Program-made: the position numbers and the translations under genes
Shown: piece by piece, positions 1-10,559 of the stretch
Numbering within the stretch: the first letter of the stretch is position 1
Layout: each line of letters opens with the position of its first letter
From: Pegoplata infirma
Taxonomy: Eukaryota > Arthropoda > Insecta > Diptera > Anthomyiidae
DNA: 64,000 nt
NCBI GenBank assembly: GCA_963921195.1
Contig: OY992539.1
Coordinates: 95,240,964 to 95,304,963 of the forward strand
Direction of reading: 5' to 3'
Notes under the pieces: model-generated
Database searches by the model: none
Told to the model about the DNA's origin: nothing
The model's input: only the letters and a program-made list of their open reading frames with translations

Positions 1-360
1 TGTATTTTTTTTTTGTAATTTTCTTGTAATTTTAAAAATTTTACGAGAATTTCTTGTACGAGAATTTCTTGTAAATTTTATTTTGCAAAAAAGTTGTAAA
101 TTTATAATTTTATTGGTAAAAATCTTGTAAAATTACAAAAAAGCTCGTAATTTTTACTAGGAATTCTCGTAATATGGGACGAGGCAAAAAATCTAGTAAA
201 ATCACGAAACCTCCATGTAAACTTTATCGTGTCAAAAAAATTGTAAGTGTACAAATTTTTTTTTTGGTAAAAAGCTTGTAAAATACAATATTATTGGTAA
301 AAAGCTTGTAAATAACAAGAAATTTTTGTCAGATAGGAGGTAGCAAAAAAAAGTTACAAA
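1..360. other. AT-rich sequence with degenerate CTTGTAA motifs
   Basis: No gene is visible. The stretch repeats loose variants of TTCTTGTAA and GGTAAAAAGCTTGTAAA, for example near 45-80, 112-130 and 270-310, which suggests a decayed short tandem repeat. No terminal inverted repeats or target duplications were found. Confidence 0.5.
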
Positions 361-399
361 CTTTTTTTTAAGGTTTTTTTGAGTGTATAATATAAGTCT

Positions 400-1255
400 C
401 AAATTCAAAGATTATGAGACCTTTTTCTTTTAGAAAAATTTTCAGACTCTAAGATCTTTTTTCTATCGAAAAAGTTTCAGACGCTGTGACCTTTTGCCTG
501 TAAAATAAGTTTACAATTCTGGTAATTTTTTTCTACAAAAAAAATCTTGGATTTTGAGACTTATTTACAAGACATTTCTGAGACATTTTTTTATAGAAAG
601 AGTTTCAAATTCTGAGACATTTTTCCTATAGAAAAAGTCTCAGATTCTGAGAAATTTTTACTAAAAAAAAAAAATCACAATTTCTGAGACATTTTTCCTA
701 TAGGAAAAGTCTCAGATTCTGAGACATTTTATCTATAAGTCTCATGTTCTGAAACATTTCTCCTTTAGAAAAAGTTTAAGACTTTGAGCCTTTTTTCCTT
801 TAAAAAAAGTGTCAGATTCTGAAACATTTTTCCTATAGAAAAAGTCTCAGATTCTGAGACATTTTTTCTATAGAAAAAGTCACAGATTCTGATGTTTTTT
901 CCCTATAGAACATGTCTTAGATTCTGATTCAGATTCTGAGATATTTTTCCAATAGAAAAAGGCTCAGCTTCTGAGACATTTTTCCTATAGAAAAGTTTTC
1001 AGATTCTGAGACATTTTTCCTATAGAAAAAGTCTTATGTTCTGAGACATTTTTCCTATAGGAAAAGTCTCAGATTCTGAAACATTTTTCCTAAAGAAAGT
1101 CTTAAATTCTGAGACATTTTTCCTATAGAAAAAGTCTCAGATTCTGAGAAATTTTTCCTATAGAAAAATTCTTAGATTCTGAGACATTTTGCCTATAGAA
1201 AAAGTGTCTCATGTTCTAAAATATTTTTCCTATAGAAAAAGTCTTAGAGTCAGAA
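400..1255. repeat. 35-bp minisatellite built of two palindromes
   Basis: A tandem array with a period of 35 bp; successive CTGAGAC/CTGAAAC blocks start at 1041 and 1076. A typical unit joins TTTTTCCTATAGAAAAA to GTCTCAGATTCTGAGAC. The second half is a perfect 8-bp inverted repeat around one T, and the first is nearly self-complementary. Units diverge by point changes and small indels, and the array is more regular after about 590. It shares the CTATAGAAAA core with the arrays at 47-51 kb and 61 kb. Confidence 0.9.
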
Positions 1256-1324
1256 ACATTTTTTCTTCTTTTCTTTTTTTGCTCTTTTTTTCTTTTTGAA
1301 ATTTGGTCTGAAAACCTAACCGAG

Positions 1325-1440
1325 AACTGGTAACAATGTCCGTCGTCTCGTTGTAGCGAAAAAGACCAAGGGTTCTGGTGGGAATCAAACCCACGACCCT
1401 CACGTTCAAAGGCTAGCTCGGTACAACTAGCCTTCAAAGG
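1325..1440 (-). mobile_element. tRNA-derived SINE fragment
   Basis: On the minus strand there is a T-arm-like hairpin, GTGGGTTTGATTCCCAC, a box B-like pol III promoter element. It is preceded by a degenerate box A region around GTACCGAGCTAGCC and followed by a tail with CCCTTGGTC and TTCGCTACAACGAGACG. The same head and tail recur at 33640-33725, so this is a dispersed family and not a single tRNA gene. The acceptor stem does not close properly, which argues against a functional tRNA. Confidence 0.7.
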
Positions 1441-1453
1441 CTATATACGATAA

Positions 1454-1733
1454 CATATCGCTCATTTACTTGTATAGTGCCATAACTCAAAATGTTTGAT
1501 TTTACAGAAAACCTGTTTAAAGTTTACAATTAAAACTTGGTTTACATTGCAAAAGGCCCGTACATAGAAAATGTTACGATGGCGTGTTCTCTTCTCAAAC
1601 GGTGAGTTTAAAATATATTAATACGAATTTTTGACACAATATAAAGCAGGATAAAACAAATAATTCTGTATTGTTTACTCAAAAACGACATATTTTGAGT
1701 AATGACTTTATACAAGTAAATGAGCGATATTTA
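1454..1733. mobile_element. Short inverted-repeat element (MITE)
   Basis: The left end ATATCGCTCATTTACTTG and the right end CAAGTAAATGAGCGATAT are exact reverse complements, and the match continues inward with a few changes (ACTCAAAAT against ATTTTGAGT). The element is about 280 bp with no coding sequence. A target duplication could not be fixed, so the superfamily is open. Confidence 0.7.
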
Positions 1734-1739
1734 TTATAT

Positions 1740-2405
1740 GTTTACCAAAACACTTTCATTTCAAAGTTGACTCAAATTTGTATGAAAAACTTTTGGGAGA
1801 ATTTCAAGTTGATTTTAACTATTTTTCTTTGGGACATTTTGCTTACTGAACTTTTTGATATTTCTCGATATTATTAAAAAAAAAAAATGTTCAGCTGCTA
1901 TATTTTTGACCGCCGTTGTTTATTTATATATTATTCGCTACAAGTAGAATAATTGTTAAAATAGTACAAACAACATGTACATTGGACAAATAAAAGTATG
2001 ATAGCGAATATTTAATTGTTTGCAGTTCTATTAAATGAAAAGTTCATGCAGAAAAAATGACTCTATTAATAATGAGTATGAATAAAAATGAAACATTTTG
2101 TCATTAATTCAATGAATTAACAAACAGTTTTTTTTGTTCATTATTGTTGCAGTTTTTATGTTTGTGCGATATTATCATTGACTACATTATTTATGAGAAC
2201 TAATTTATGTAGGTTCACGTATTGATATTAGGAAGGCTGTCATTTGGTAAAGCTTTTCGTTATGTTATCAATGAAATTTTCATAAAATCTATGAAACTTT
2301 TTTGACAAGTGAGCAAATGTTTTTTTTTTTTTTCATTAAATTTTAAATCATTAGATGAATTATGTTTATTCTAAGAAAATTTCATACAATTAATACAATA
2401 AAGTT
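1740..2405. other. AT-rich sequence, no feature seen
   Basis: No coding frame with a recognisable product, no tandem array and no long inverted repeat was seen. It is plain AT-rich DNA with short T and A runs. Confidence 0.5.
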
Positions 2406-3226
2406 TTGTTTTTGAATTATGACTAATTATATCCCAAATATGGCGGATACAATTACTTTAATAATTATCTACGGGTATATTTTATGATCTAGAGGGATAA
2501 CCTTATATATAATGTGATACGTGAATTGGGTCTATATAAAATATATCAGTTGGAGAAATCTGATACGATTAAATATAATTTAAAACCATTATAACTGATC
2601 ATACATTGCTCCTTATGACGTCATATAAGTTGGACAACATTATATATAATCATATGCACTTTATGTAATGTTATATACAAAAATATGTTCTTTATGTAGA
2701 GCAATATCTAACCATATATGAGGCATTCCACACCAAATGTTCAGCAAAAAAAAAGTGATGTCATGTCAATATGAAATCAATTGCAGAGTATTCACCCTTA
2801 GGTCACTATTAAATAACACAAATAAAATTTCAGTTTTTTCAAAAAGTGGGCTTTGTAGGCATGGTCAAAAATTGAAAATTTCAGCATTTTTTGCCTAAGT
2901 ATCTTTATTTCAATATTTATGCCAATAAAATGAAACACAGTGACGTCTTTAAAATAAAAGTTTTTTATAGATTTTTGTATGGGCTATCGATTAAAAAAAT
3001 TAAAATTGGAAAATTTTCAGAAGAAGTTCTGAATTTTTTAAATTTAAACTTAAACTTTATTTATCAAAAAACATGCCACAATTTTATTTCTTTTTTAAAT
3101 GTTTAAAAATTAGTTAAGGTGTATATCTATCTGTTCTGAAATTTTCAGAGATGCTTTTTTCCTTGTTTTCGAGAAAAAAAATGTTGAACATTGCACTATG
3201 CTTATAATTTACAATAATGGGGTATA

Positions 3227-3574
3227 TTACGTATGCGAATGAGTAATATTAACTTTTAAAAAAACATTTAAAATAGAGATGTTTTCGTGGGTGAGTTTTT
3301 TTTGACGATCACGCACGCTCACGAAGGGAAAGTTTTTATCACGCACGATTTTTAATTTTCCTCACGTTCACGCACGCTCACGTGAGTAGAAAAAATGTTG
3401 TCACGGGCACGATACTCACGTGAGCGTGACAAACCGTGAGCGAAATAAATTATCATGCGTGATTAAAATAATTTCCTTGGTGAGAGTGCGTGATGGTAAA
3501 AAAAAACTTACCCACGATCACATCTCTATTTTAAATGTTTTTTAAGAGTTAATATTACTCATTCGCATATGTAA
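3227..3574. mobile_element. TA-flanked MITE with CACGCACGCTCACG core
   Basis: Termini TTACGTATGCGAATGAG and CTCATTCGCATATGTAA are inverted, the arms continue for about 55 bp to AGAGATG/CATCTCT, and TA lies on both sides (3225-3226 and 3575-3576). The interior is full of GTGAGCGTGCGTGA-type motifs in both orientations. The same motif class returns at 10375-10556, 17841-17900, 25065-25160 and 28605-28765. A Tc1/mariner-type relationship is inferred from the TA duplication only. Confidence 0.7.
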
Positions 3575-3576
3575 TA

Positions 3577-5544
3577 TGGGTCAGTCTTAGTGAAATCAAT
3601 CAAAAATAGCTAAAAATTTTCGTGACCCCCTCCGATTTTGATGAAATTTGGTTCAGTTGTAACACTAAGTGATAAACTGACACACACTTATTTTCAGCCC
3701 TCTAAGTAAACAGTGTGCGAAAACACGGAGGGTCAAAATTTCCCCCAAAATCTCCCAGTTGCGACACTTTGCACCGTAAAAACTTAATATCGCTGTTTCT
3801 ATTTTATCTAGAAAGTCCATTTTTGGCTTGTTTTGAAGCTCATAATATGCTCTACAAGACTTACCATAACCAAAAAATTTTCGAAAAAAATAAGGGTTAC
3901 CTACCTTATTTTAAGGTCGTGATATACGGAGGAGAAAATGGGGAGGATGGTATCCCTCGATTTTTTTTTACTTGCTAATCTTTGAGAGAAAGCCCTAAAG
4001 AATATATTCTAAAATTTTTATGTTGGGACAACAATGGGATCGCTCAAAATCAAAATTTTTCACAATTTTCCCCAAAATCTCCAAATCCCAACACTCTTTA
4101 ACATTAAAAATTTTATATCATAAGTGCTTTTGTAGCTACAGAGCCCATTTTTTTTGGTTTTAAAGCTTATAATACGCTCTACAGGACATACCAAAACCAA
4201 AAAAATTTCCAAAAAAAGGAATTGGTGCCCCCCTTATTTGAAGGTCGTGGCAAAGGGTGGAGGAAATGGGGAAAGTATCCCCCGATTTTTTTTTTACTTG
4301 GTATTCTCAAAGTGCAAGTCCTAATGAACATAGTCTACAATTTTTATGTTGGGACAACAATGGGGTCGACCAAAATCAAAATTTTTCAAAATTTTCCCCC
4401 AAAATCAACAAATCGCGACATTCTTGCGCCTCCCATAGGACTACCAAGATAAAAATATCAGGATATGCTCTCTAGAACTTAATCTTTAAAAAAAAAAACA
4501 AGTGAAAAAAAATTGGGGGATACTGTCCTCCAATTTCCCCCACCCCTTGCCACGATCTTTTAATACAAGAGGCACCCCTCATTTTTTTACTTTTTTTTTT
4601 TTGTGATAGTAATATTGTAGGGCATATTAAGAGCTTTAAAACTAGCCAAAAATGGACTCTGTAGCTACAATACAGTCCACGATATTAAATTTGTAATGTG
4701 CAAGAGTGTCGCGATTTGGAGATTTTAAGGGAAATTGTGAAAAATTTTGATTTTGGTCGATCTGACTGTTGTCCCAACATAAAAATTTTAGGATATGTTC
4801 ATTAGGACTTGCACTTTGAGAATACCAATTAAAAAAAAAACTCGGGGGATACTTTCCCCCATTTCCTCCCCCCTTTGTCACGACCTTTAAATAAGGGGGG
4901 CACCCTTCCTTTTTTTCTAAAATTTGTTGGTTAAGGTAGGTATTGTAGAGCGTACTATAAGCTTTAAAACAAACAAAAATGGGCCCTGTAGCTACAATAG
5001 CACTTATAATATTAAATTTTTAAGGTTCAAGAGTGTTGCGATTTGGAGATTTTAGGGGAAATTGTGAAAAATTTTGATTTTGAGTGATCCCATTGTTGTC
5101 CCAACTTAAAAATTTTAGAATATATTCTTTAGGACTTTCTCTATAACATTATCAAGTAAAAAAAAAAAATCGGGGGATACCATCCTCCCCATTTTCTCCT
5201 CCCTTTATCACGACCTTAAAATAAGAGAGGTAACCCTTATTTTTTTTCGAAAATTTTTTGGTTATGGTAGGTCTTGTAGAGCATATTATGAGCTTCAAAA
5301 CAAACGCAAAATGGGCTTTCTAGCTATAATAGAACCAACGATATTAAGTTTTTACGGTGTAAAGTGTCGCGACTGGGAGATTTTGGGGGAAATTTTGACC
5401 CTTCGTATTTTCGGCCCCTGTTGACTTAGAGGGCTGAAAATTTGCATTTGTTAGTATTTTACGTAGTGTAAGAACTTAACCAAATTTCATCAATATCGGA
5501 GGGGGTCAAAAATATTCATGATTGATTTCACTAATAATGACCCA
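3577..5544. mobile_element. TA-flanked 2-kb palindrome with tandem repeats in each arm
   Basis: Ends TGGGTCAGTCTTAGTGAAAT and ATTTCACTAATAATGACCCA are inverted and flanked by TA (3575-3576, 5545-5546). The whole 1,968 bp folds about a centre near 4545. Each arm holds about 2.5 direct copies of a 326-bp unit: GTTGGGACAAC starts at 4022 and 4348 on the left, and its complement at 4768 and 5095 on the right. This arm structure resembles Foldback elements (long inverted repeats made of short direct repeats), although the unit is longer. No coding capacity. Confidence 0.8.
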
Positions 5545-5546
5545 TA

Positions 5547-6895
5547 TACGAGCTAAAACACCTCAATTCAACCGAGGAGTTGACCGCACCCTCTCCAAAT
5601 TTAATGAAATTAAGTACTGGGGTTTACTTTAATTAAAGAGAGATTTTGTCAATTTTTCAGGCTTATGGTCATTCCAGTATTAGAGATATGCGGTCTTGAA
5701 AATTAACAAAATCGTATATATTTGACAAAAGTGTTCTGAGATAAATAAAGATAACTCGAAAAGTAATAACAATACAGGTCTCAATCAGGTTGCAAATAAT
5801 AGGTAATGAGACAGCCTTTAAAATGGCATTCCACGAGATTTTTTTTGAAAAAGGTCAAAGGTCATTGGTTTTAACCTCAATTTTTGGAGATCTATATCTC
5901 AAAAAACGATATTTTTAAAATTTTGGAAAAAATATATGTTGTTAAGAATCATCTATACTACTTAAGTTTAAATTTTCACGATGGAGACTTCATTGGAACT
6001 TTTAATATTAATAGAAACATTGTGACAGGAAAGAAAAAGCGGTGTAATTTCCCTTAGAAAAAAAATATTTTTTTTTTGTTTTTGAAATTCTGGTACCAAA
6101 ATAGATTTTTCTGAATGTTTTTGACGTGCTGAGTCCAAATATGAGCTTTGAACTGGCCTATCGCTATTACTTTTCAAGATATATGCACCTAAATGTTCAA
6201 AAAAACACAGCAATAGCATTTTATCAATTTTCACACTTTTATGTGCAGATATCTCGAAAACTAATAGCGATAGGCCAGTTCAAAGGTCATATATGGACTC
6301 AGCACCTCAAAAACATTCAGAAAAGTGAACTTTGATACCAGAATCTCAGAGAAAAAAAAAATATTTTTTTTCTAAGGGAAAATACACCGCTTTTTCTTTC
6401 CTGTCACTATGTTGCTATTAATATAAAAAGTTCCAATGAAGTCTCCATCCTGAAAATTTAAACTTAGGTAGTACAGGTGACCCTTAATAACATACATTTT
6501 TTCCAAAATTTTAAAAATATCGTTTTTTGAGATATAGCTCTCCAAAAATTGAGGTTAAAATCAATGACCTTTGACCTTTTTCAAAAAAAAAAAAACTTGG
6601 GGAATGCCATTTTAAAGGCTGTCTCAATACCTATTATTTGCAACCTGACTGAGATCTGTATTGTTATTACTTTTCGAGTTATCTTTTTTATCTCAGAACA
6701 GTTTTGCCAAATATATACGATTTTGCCAATTTTCAAGACCCCATATCTCGGGAAGAAAAACTACCAGAAGTCCAAAATTTTGGCGCTATGGTTTCTTTGT
6801 AAGGGCCCAACTATATTCCAAGTTTCATCAAATTCGAAAGGGGTAAGGTCAAATATGCTACTTTTTTCGGTTGAATTGAGGTGTTTTAACTCATA
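5547..6895. repeat. Central palindrome of the large foldback element
   Basis: This is the continuous core of the 2721-7402 element. Blocks on the left (AAAACACCTCAATTCAACC at 5555, AGAAAAAGCGGTGTAATTTC near 6031, GCCTATCGCTATTA at 6158) reappear reverse-complemented on the right (6870, 6380, 6263). The fold point is near 6222. A 148-codon open frame at 6549-6995 lies entirely in one arm and has no recognisable domain. Confidence 0.8.
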
Positions 6896-7610
6896 CCCCA
6901 TTATTGTAAATTATAAGCATAGTTCAATGTTCAACATTTTTTTTCTCGAAAACAAGGAAAAAAGCATCTCTGAAAATTTCAGAACAGATAGATAGATATA
7001 CACCTTAACTAATTTTTAAACATTTAAAAAAGAAATAAAATTGTGGCATGTTTTTTGATAAATAAAGTTTAAGTTTAAATTTAAAAAATTCAGAACTTCT
7101 TCTGAAAATTTTCCAATTTTCATTTTTTTAATCGATAGCCCATACAAAAATCTATAAAAAACTTTTATTTTAAAGACGTCACTGTGTTTCATTTTATTGG
7201 CATAAATATTGAAATAAAGATACTTAGGCAAAAAATGCTAAACTTTTCAATTTTTGACCATGCCTCCAAGGCCCACTTTTTGAAAAATCTTAAATTTTAT
7301 TTTTGTTATGTAATAGTGCCCTAAGGGCGAATACTTTGCAAATCATATCCTACTGAAACCACCATGGTTTTTCTGTAGTGGAACAGTTGGTGTGGAATGA
7401 CTCATATATTTATGTCTTATAGTCTCAATTTATTTTATATTGTATCAGTCCGGATCAAACTGATAAGACCAGATAGACCCATTTTACGTTTCATATTATA
7501 TATAAGACTATCTGTTCAGATCTTGTAGGATAACCGAAGATAATATTTGAAACAATTGTGTCCACCATTTTTGGGATCTAATTTGTCACAGCTATATATA
7601 ACTCTTTTTT

Positions 7611-8330
7611 ACTCGGGTTATCAAAATTTTAAAGTAGATATTTTTTTCGAAAGAGCTCTACAAAAGTCATTGTTGTATTGACAAAATCTGATCATGTTTA
7701 AATTTTAATTAAATATTTAATTGTGTTAACAGTTGAGTTAATTGTAAAAACAAATAAATTTTTCTGTGTCAATATGTATTAAAATTAGAAAATAAACTGA
7801 CACCCTAATGTTTATTTATGACTGTGTTTGTGTGTTTATGTGTATGCGTGTATGTATGCATGTATGTTAAAAATGCATTAAAATAAATTTTATATTTATA
7901 TTAGCAAAATAATTTTCTCTACAATATAAAATTAAAATAAACATGCACACACACTCACAAAAAAGCTACTCCTAACACAATTAATTTTAATTTAATTTAA
8001 TTGTAAATATTGATTTTAAATAATGCAAATTTTATAGATTTTTTTTTTTTGTTGTTATTAAAAAAAAGAGAGTTTGTTAAAATTTATTTGCTTTATCATA
8101 AATTAAATCACTGTGAAAATAATTTTTTTTGTTAAAGTAAATAAAATTGATATTTTTATTTAAATTTAATTAATTTTTTTTTATAAACGAACGATTATAA
8201 TTTTTATGAGATCATAAAAATTAACTTAAAAAAAATATGCTGAGCAGTCAACAAACATAGCTACCAGTAAGTATAAAAGTAATGCTTTCCAAGAAGTATA
8301 AAATTAATGCTTACAAAATTAAAAAAAATA
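7611..8330. other. AT-rich sequence, TG-rich patch
   Basis: No gene seen. A short TGTG/TATG-rich simple-sequence patch lies at about 7820-7866, with a CACACACAC-type patch near 7945. The rest is AT-rich DNA. Confidence 0.5.
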
Positions 8331-8333
8331 TAA

Positions 8334-8617
8334 ATAACCGAGATTGAGGTCTGTTGTTGTTGTAAATAATCTTTATTTTACTTCTCCAATATTTCGAAAT
8401 TCATCAAATTTCATCATCAGGGACAGTTTTAAAAAAACTACACAAACACAAATAAACTTTAAGCTTCTTCTCTTCACATTGTCGGTTGGAATTGCACTGG
8501 AAGTGTGTTTGTGTAATTTTTTTAACACTGTCCCTGATGATAAAATTTGATGAATTTCGAAATATTGGAGAAGTAAAATAAAGATTATTTACAACAACAG
8601 ACGTCAAGCTCGGTTAT
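8334..8617. mobile_element. MITE with about 95-bp inverted repeats
   Basis: Left AACCGAGATTGAGGTCTGTT and right AACAGACGTCAAGCTCGGTT are inverted. The arms continue through AATATTTCGAAATTCATCAA and CATCATCAGGGACAG on the left, with the complement on the right (8529-8600). The loop between is about 100 bp. Flanks are AT-rich and no target duplication could be fixed. The GTCCCTGATGAT...TTCGAAATATTGG phrase resembles the 3' ends of some retroelements, but I cannot assign a family. Confidence 0.75.
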
Positions 8618-8719
8618 TTTATTTATATTACAAATTAAAGGTCAAATAAATACAACATTAAAAATTATTTTTTTTTTTAATATCAATATGAACCCCCAAA
8701 CCGATTTCAAAAAAGAAAA

Positions 8720-8912
8720 ATGCCTGCGAATTTTGTACTCTTGCCCAAAACATTAAATCATGATAATGTTTTGTGGAAGATTTGGGTGTACTTGCCAAAG
8801 CAAAGTTTTTTTAGAAAAAATAATGTTATATTACTTTACTATTCCATGCAAAACGAATTGAAATATCAGTCGAGGAACCCATTAAAAAACCAAAAGAGCT
8901 GTACATTTCGTA
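8720..8912 (+). pseudogene. Copy 1 of a duplicated 59-codon ORF or exon (broken)
   Basis: The peptide starts MPANFVLLPKTLNHDNVL and matches the copy at 62799-62978. This copy has a 15-base in-frame insertion after LPKQ and a one-base loss near 8880 that shifts the end of the frame. The coding similarity ends at TTTCGTAAGTG, which can be read as an in-frame TAA stop (in copy 2) or as a splice donor GTAAGT (GT at 8910-8911). I do not recognise the product. A reverse-oriented mini-me-like terminus lies 45 bp downstream. Confidence 0.5.
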
Positions 8913-8953
8913 AGTGAGTGCAAAAATAAGTGCAAAAAGTGTTTTTACATTTT

Positions 8954-9001
8954 GGAGAGTATAAAAGATTCGGCACCAAAGAATATAACACTCTCACTTG
9001 T
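8954..9001 (-). mobile_element. Mini-me-like 5' terminus, reverse orientation
   Basis: GAGAGTATAAAAGATTCGGC followed by ATATAACACTCTCACTTGT corresponds to the reverse complement of the 5' end of the mini-me-like elements at 9500, 9697 and (in the same orientation) 35165-35215. Only the terminus is recognisable. Inward of it lies the 59-codon ORF instead of the usual body. Confidence 0.6.
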
Positions 9002-9059
9002 TTTATGTACATTTGATAAGCAAATGGAAAATTTTTATGCGAAAAGCTTAGACTTGGTG

Positions 9060-9498
9060 AAAAAGTAGTTTTGGTAAAAAAAATTAATTTTTTTTTTCAC
9101 GAAAAACAAAATTATGTTAAAAAAAATTTAATGAACCCAAAATTTTTGGTGAAAAAAAATGTTCATGAAAAAAAGTTTTTGATGAATTTTTTTGATGAAG
9201 AGAAAAATTTTTTGATGTAAAAAAAAATTGATGAAAAAAAACTATGAAAAAAAAGATTTTTTGGTGAGAAAAAAAAATTGATAATAAAAAATTTGATGAA
9301 AAAACATTGATGAAAAAAAATATGATAAAAGAAAAATTTGATGAAAAAAAAAAAAAAAAATAAAAAAAAAAAAATTATGAAAAAACAAAAAAATTGATGA
9401 AAAAAAAATTTTGATGAAAAAAAAAAATTTTGATAAAAAAAAAATTTGATGAAAAAAAATTAATGAAAAAAAAGTTTGATAAAAAAAAAATTAATAAA
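9060..9498 (+). repeat. (GATGAAAAAAATTT)n degenerate array, copy 1
   Basis: Irregular repeats of about 14-18 bp, GATGAAAA followed by an A run and TTT. Together with the ORF and terminus to its left, this block is matched by 62799-63750, so array and ORF belong to one duplicated unit. A third array of this kind is at 33896-34145. Confidence 0.8.
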
Positions 9499-9499
9499 A

Positions 9500-9696
9500 A
9501 CAAGTAAGTGTTATATTCGGCTGTGCCGAATCTTGTATACCCTCCAACATGAAAAAAAAATAAAAAATTTCAGGGACGTTTCTTTTTTTTTTTGGTGGGG
9601 GGGGGGGGGGCAAATTTCTTCTCGAATATGTGTTTAAAAATTCATTCTTATGCTTTTTGCACTAAAGAAATACAATTTTATCATTATTAAAAAAAA
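9500..9696 (+). mobile_element. Truncated mini-me-like 5' end
   Basis: Starts ACAAGTAAG, then the palindromic ATTCGGCTGTGCCGAAT and TATACCCTCCAAC, a G run and a body of about 120 bp. It breaks off where the next element begins with the same sequence. It is a head-to-tail partial duplicate of the 5' end of the following element. Confidence 0.8.
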
Positions 9697-10371
9697 ACAA
9701 GTAAGATTGGTAAATTCGGCTGTGCCGAATCTTTTATACCCTCCAACATGGAAATAAATCAAAAATAAATTGCAGGGGCGTCTTCTTTTTTTTTGAGGGG
9801 GGGGGGGGTCGGTAGTGGTAATTGGGGGGCGCATTTCCACTCGAATAAGTGTTAAAAAAATTAATTCTTATGATTTTTTCACTAAAGAAATACAAATTTA
9901 TCATTATTTAAAAAAAGAAATAGTTTATTCCACACCCATAAAAGGGGGCGGACCGAAAAACGATATTTTCTAATTCTGTGGGTCCAAATGCAGGACTTTG
10001 AACTTTTTGCAGCATACAAATGTTGGATCTGTTAAACAAAAACACAAAAAATCACGCAAAAATATAGTATTTTTCAGAGGTTGGTTTAGTTCTTCACGGG
10101 GGAACTTTTTTCCCCCTGGTCCGATTTTGCTCATTTAGGAACATAAGACATATTCGTGCCAAATTTCGGGAGTCTAGCTCTTTTATTTTGGACTGCATCG
10201 TGTTAACTACAGACGGACGGACAGACGGACGGACATCGCTAGAATGTTTTAGAATCGATCACTGATGATAAATATATATACTTTATGGGGTCCTAGACCA
10301 ATATTTTGATGCGTTACACACGGAATGACAAAGTGAGTATACCCCCATACTGTAGTTGGAGGGTATAAAAA
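9697..10371 (+). mobile_element. Mini-me/DINE-1-like element, full length
   Basis: Starts ACAAGTAAG with the palindrome ATTCGGCTGTGCCGAAT, then TATACCCTCCAAC, matched at the 3' end by its inverted partner GTTGGAGGGTATA (a perfect 13-bp pair). Inside are a (GACG/GACA)n core at 10209-10233 (GTCY on the other strand), GACATCGCTAGA, TATATATACTTTATGGGGTC and a block ACACGGAATGACAAAG. (GTCY)n plus (TA)n cores are the known signature of Drosophila mini-me elements, related to DINE-1 helentrons. Assigning this fly family to that group is inference. No coding sequence. Confidence 0.8.
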
Positions 10372-10374
10372 TTG

Positions 10375-10556
10375 GGCTAATCAAAAAATCAAATCACGCA
10401 AACTCACGCAAAAAATAAATGACTCACTCACTAATCACTCACTCGGATTTTTTTTTCAACTCACGCTCACTCACAATCGCGTGATTGAAATGCAAATCAC
10501 TCACACTCACGCGTGATTCACGTGAATCACGCAAATCATGTGACCAGCGCCCATCT
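10375..10556. repeat. ACTCACGC-rich repeat with CATCTCTA end
   Basis: Dense CACTCACGC, GCGTGATT and CACGTGAATCACG motifs end in GACCAGCGCCCATCTCTA. TAGAGATG-type ends next to GTGA-rich DNA also occur in the 3227-3574 element, and a variant with TAGAAATG lies near 17880-17897. This suggests one dispersed family. The left boundary is vague. Confidence 0.55.
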
Positions 10557-10559
10557 CTA

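Larger units (their letters stand above)
2721..7402. mobile_element. Large non-autonomous foldback element, hAT-like ends
   Basis: Termini AGGCATTCCACACCAA and TTGGTGTGGAATGACT are inverted and flanked by CATATATG (2713-2720) and CATATATT (7403-7410), a 7-of-8 match suggesting an 8-bp target duplication. The arms run inward for hundreds of bases: 2891-3106 and 7016-7231 encode nearly the same 71-residue reading frame on opposite strands. With the later insertion at 3225-5546 removed, the element is about 2.36 kb and almost wholly palindromic, folding at about 6222. No transposase is encoded. The frames inside it are mirror images, not genes. Confidence 0.8.
2408..7600. repeat. Old outer inverted repeat enclosing a foldback element
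   Basis: Sequence 2408-2712 is diverged but alignable to the reverse complement of 7411-7600. Shared blocks include CTTATATATAAT at about 2501 against its complement near 7496, a TGGGTCTAT block, and a 'TATCCCAAATATGGCGGATAC'-like stretch (2430-2452) against 7560-7582. The arms are clearly more diverged than those of the element inside them. They therefore look like the two halves of an older palindromic element into whose centre the 2721-7402 element was inserted. Confidence 0.65.

Noticed and set aside
2891..3106. 71-codon frame seen twice, at 2891-3106 and 7016-7231, as a conserved gene
   Set aside because: The two copies are the arms of one inverted repeat, so identity reflects the element's structure and not conservation of a protein.
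6549..6995. 148-codon open reading frame
   Set aside because: It lies in one arm of a palindrome, reads through AT-rich mirrored sequence and shows no domain.
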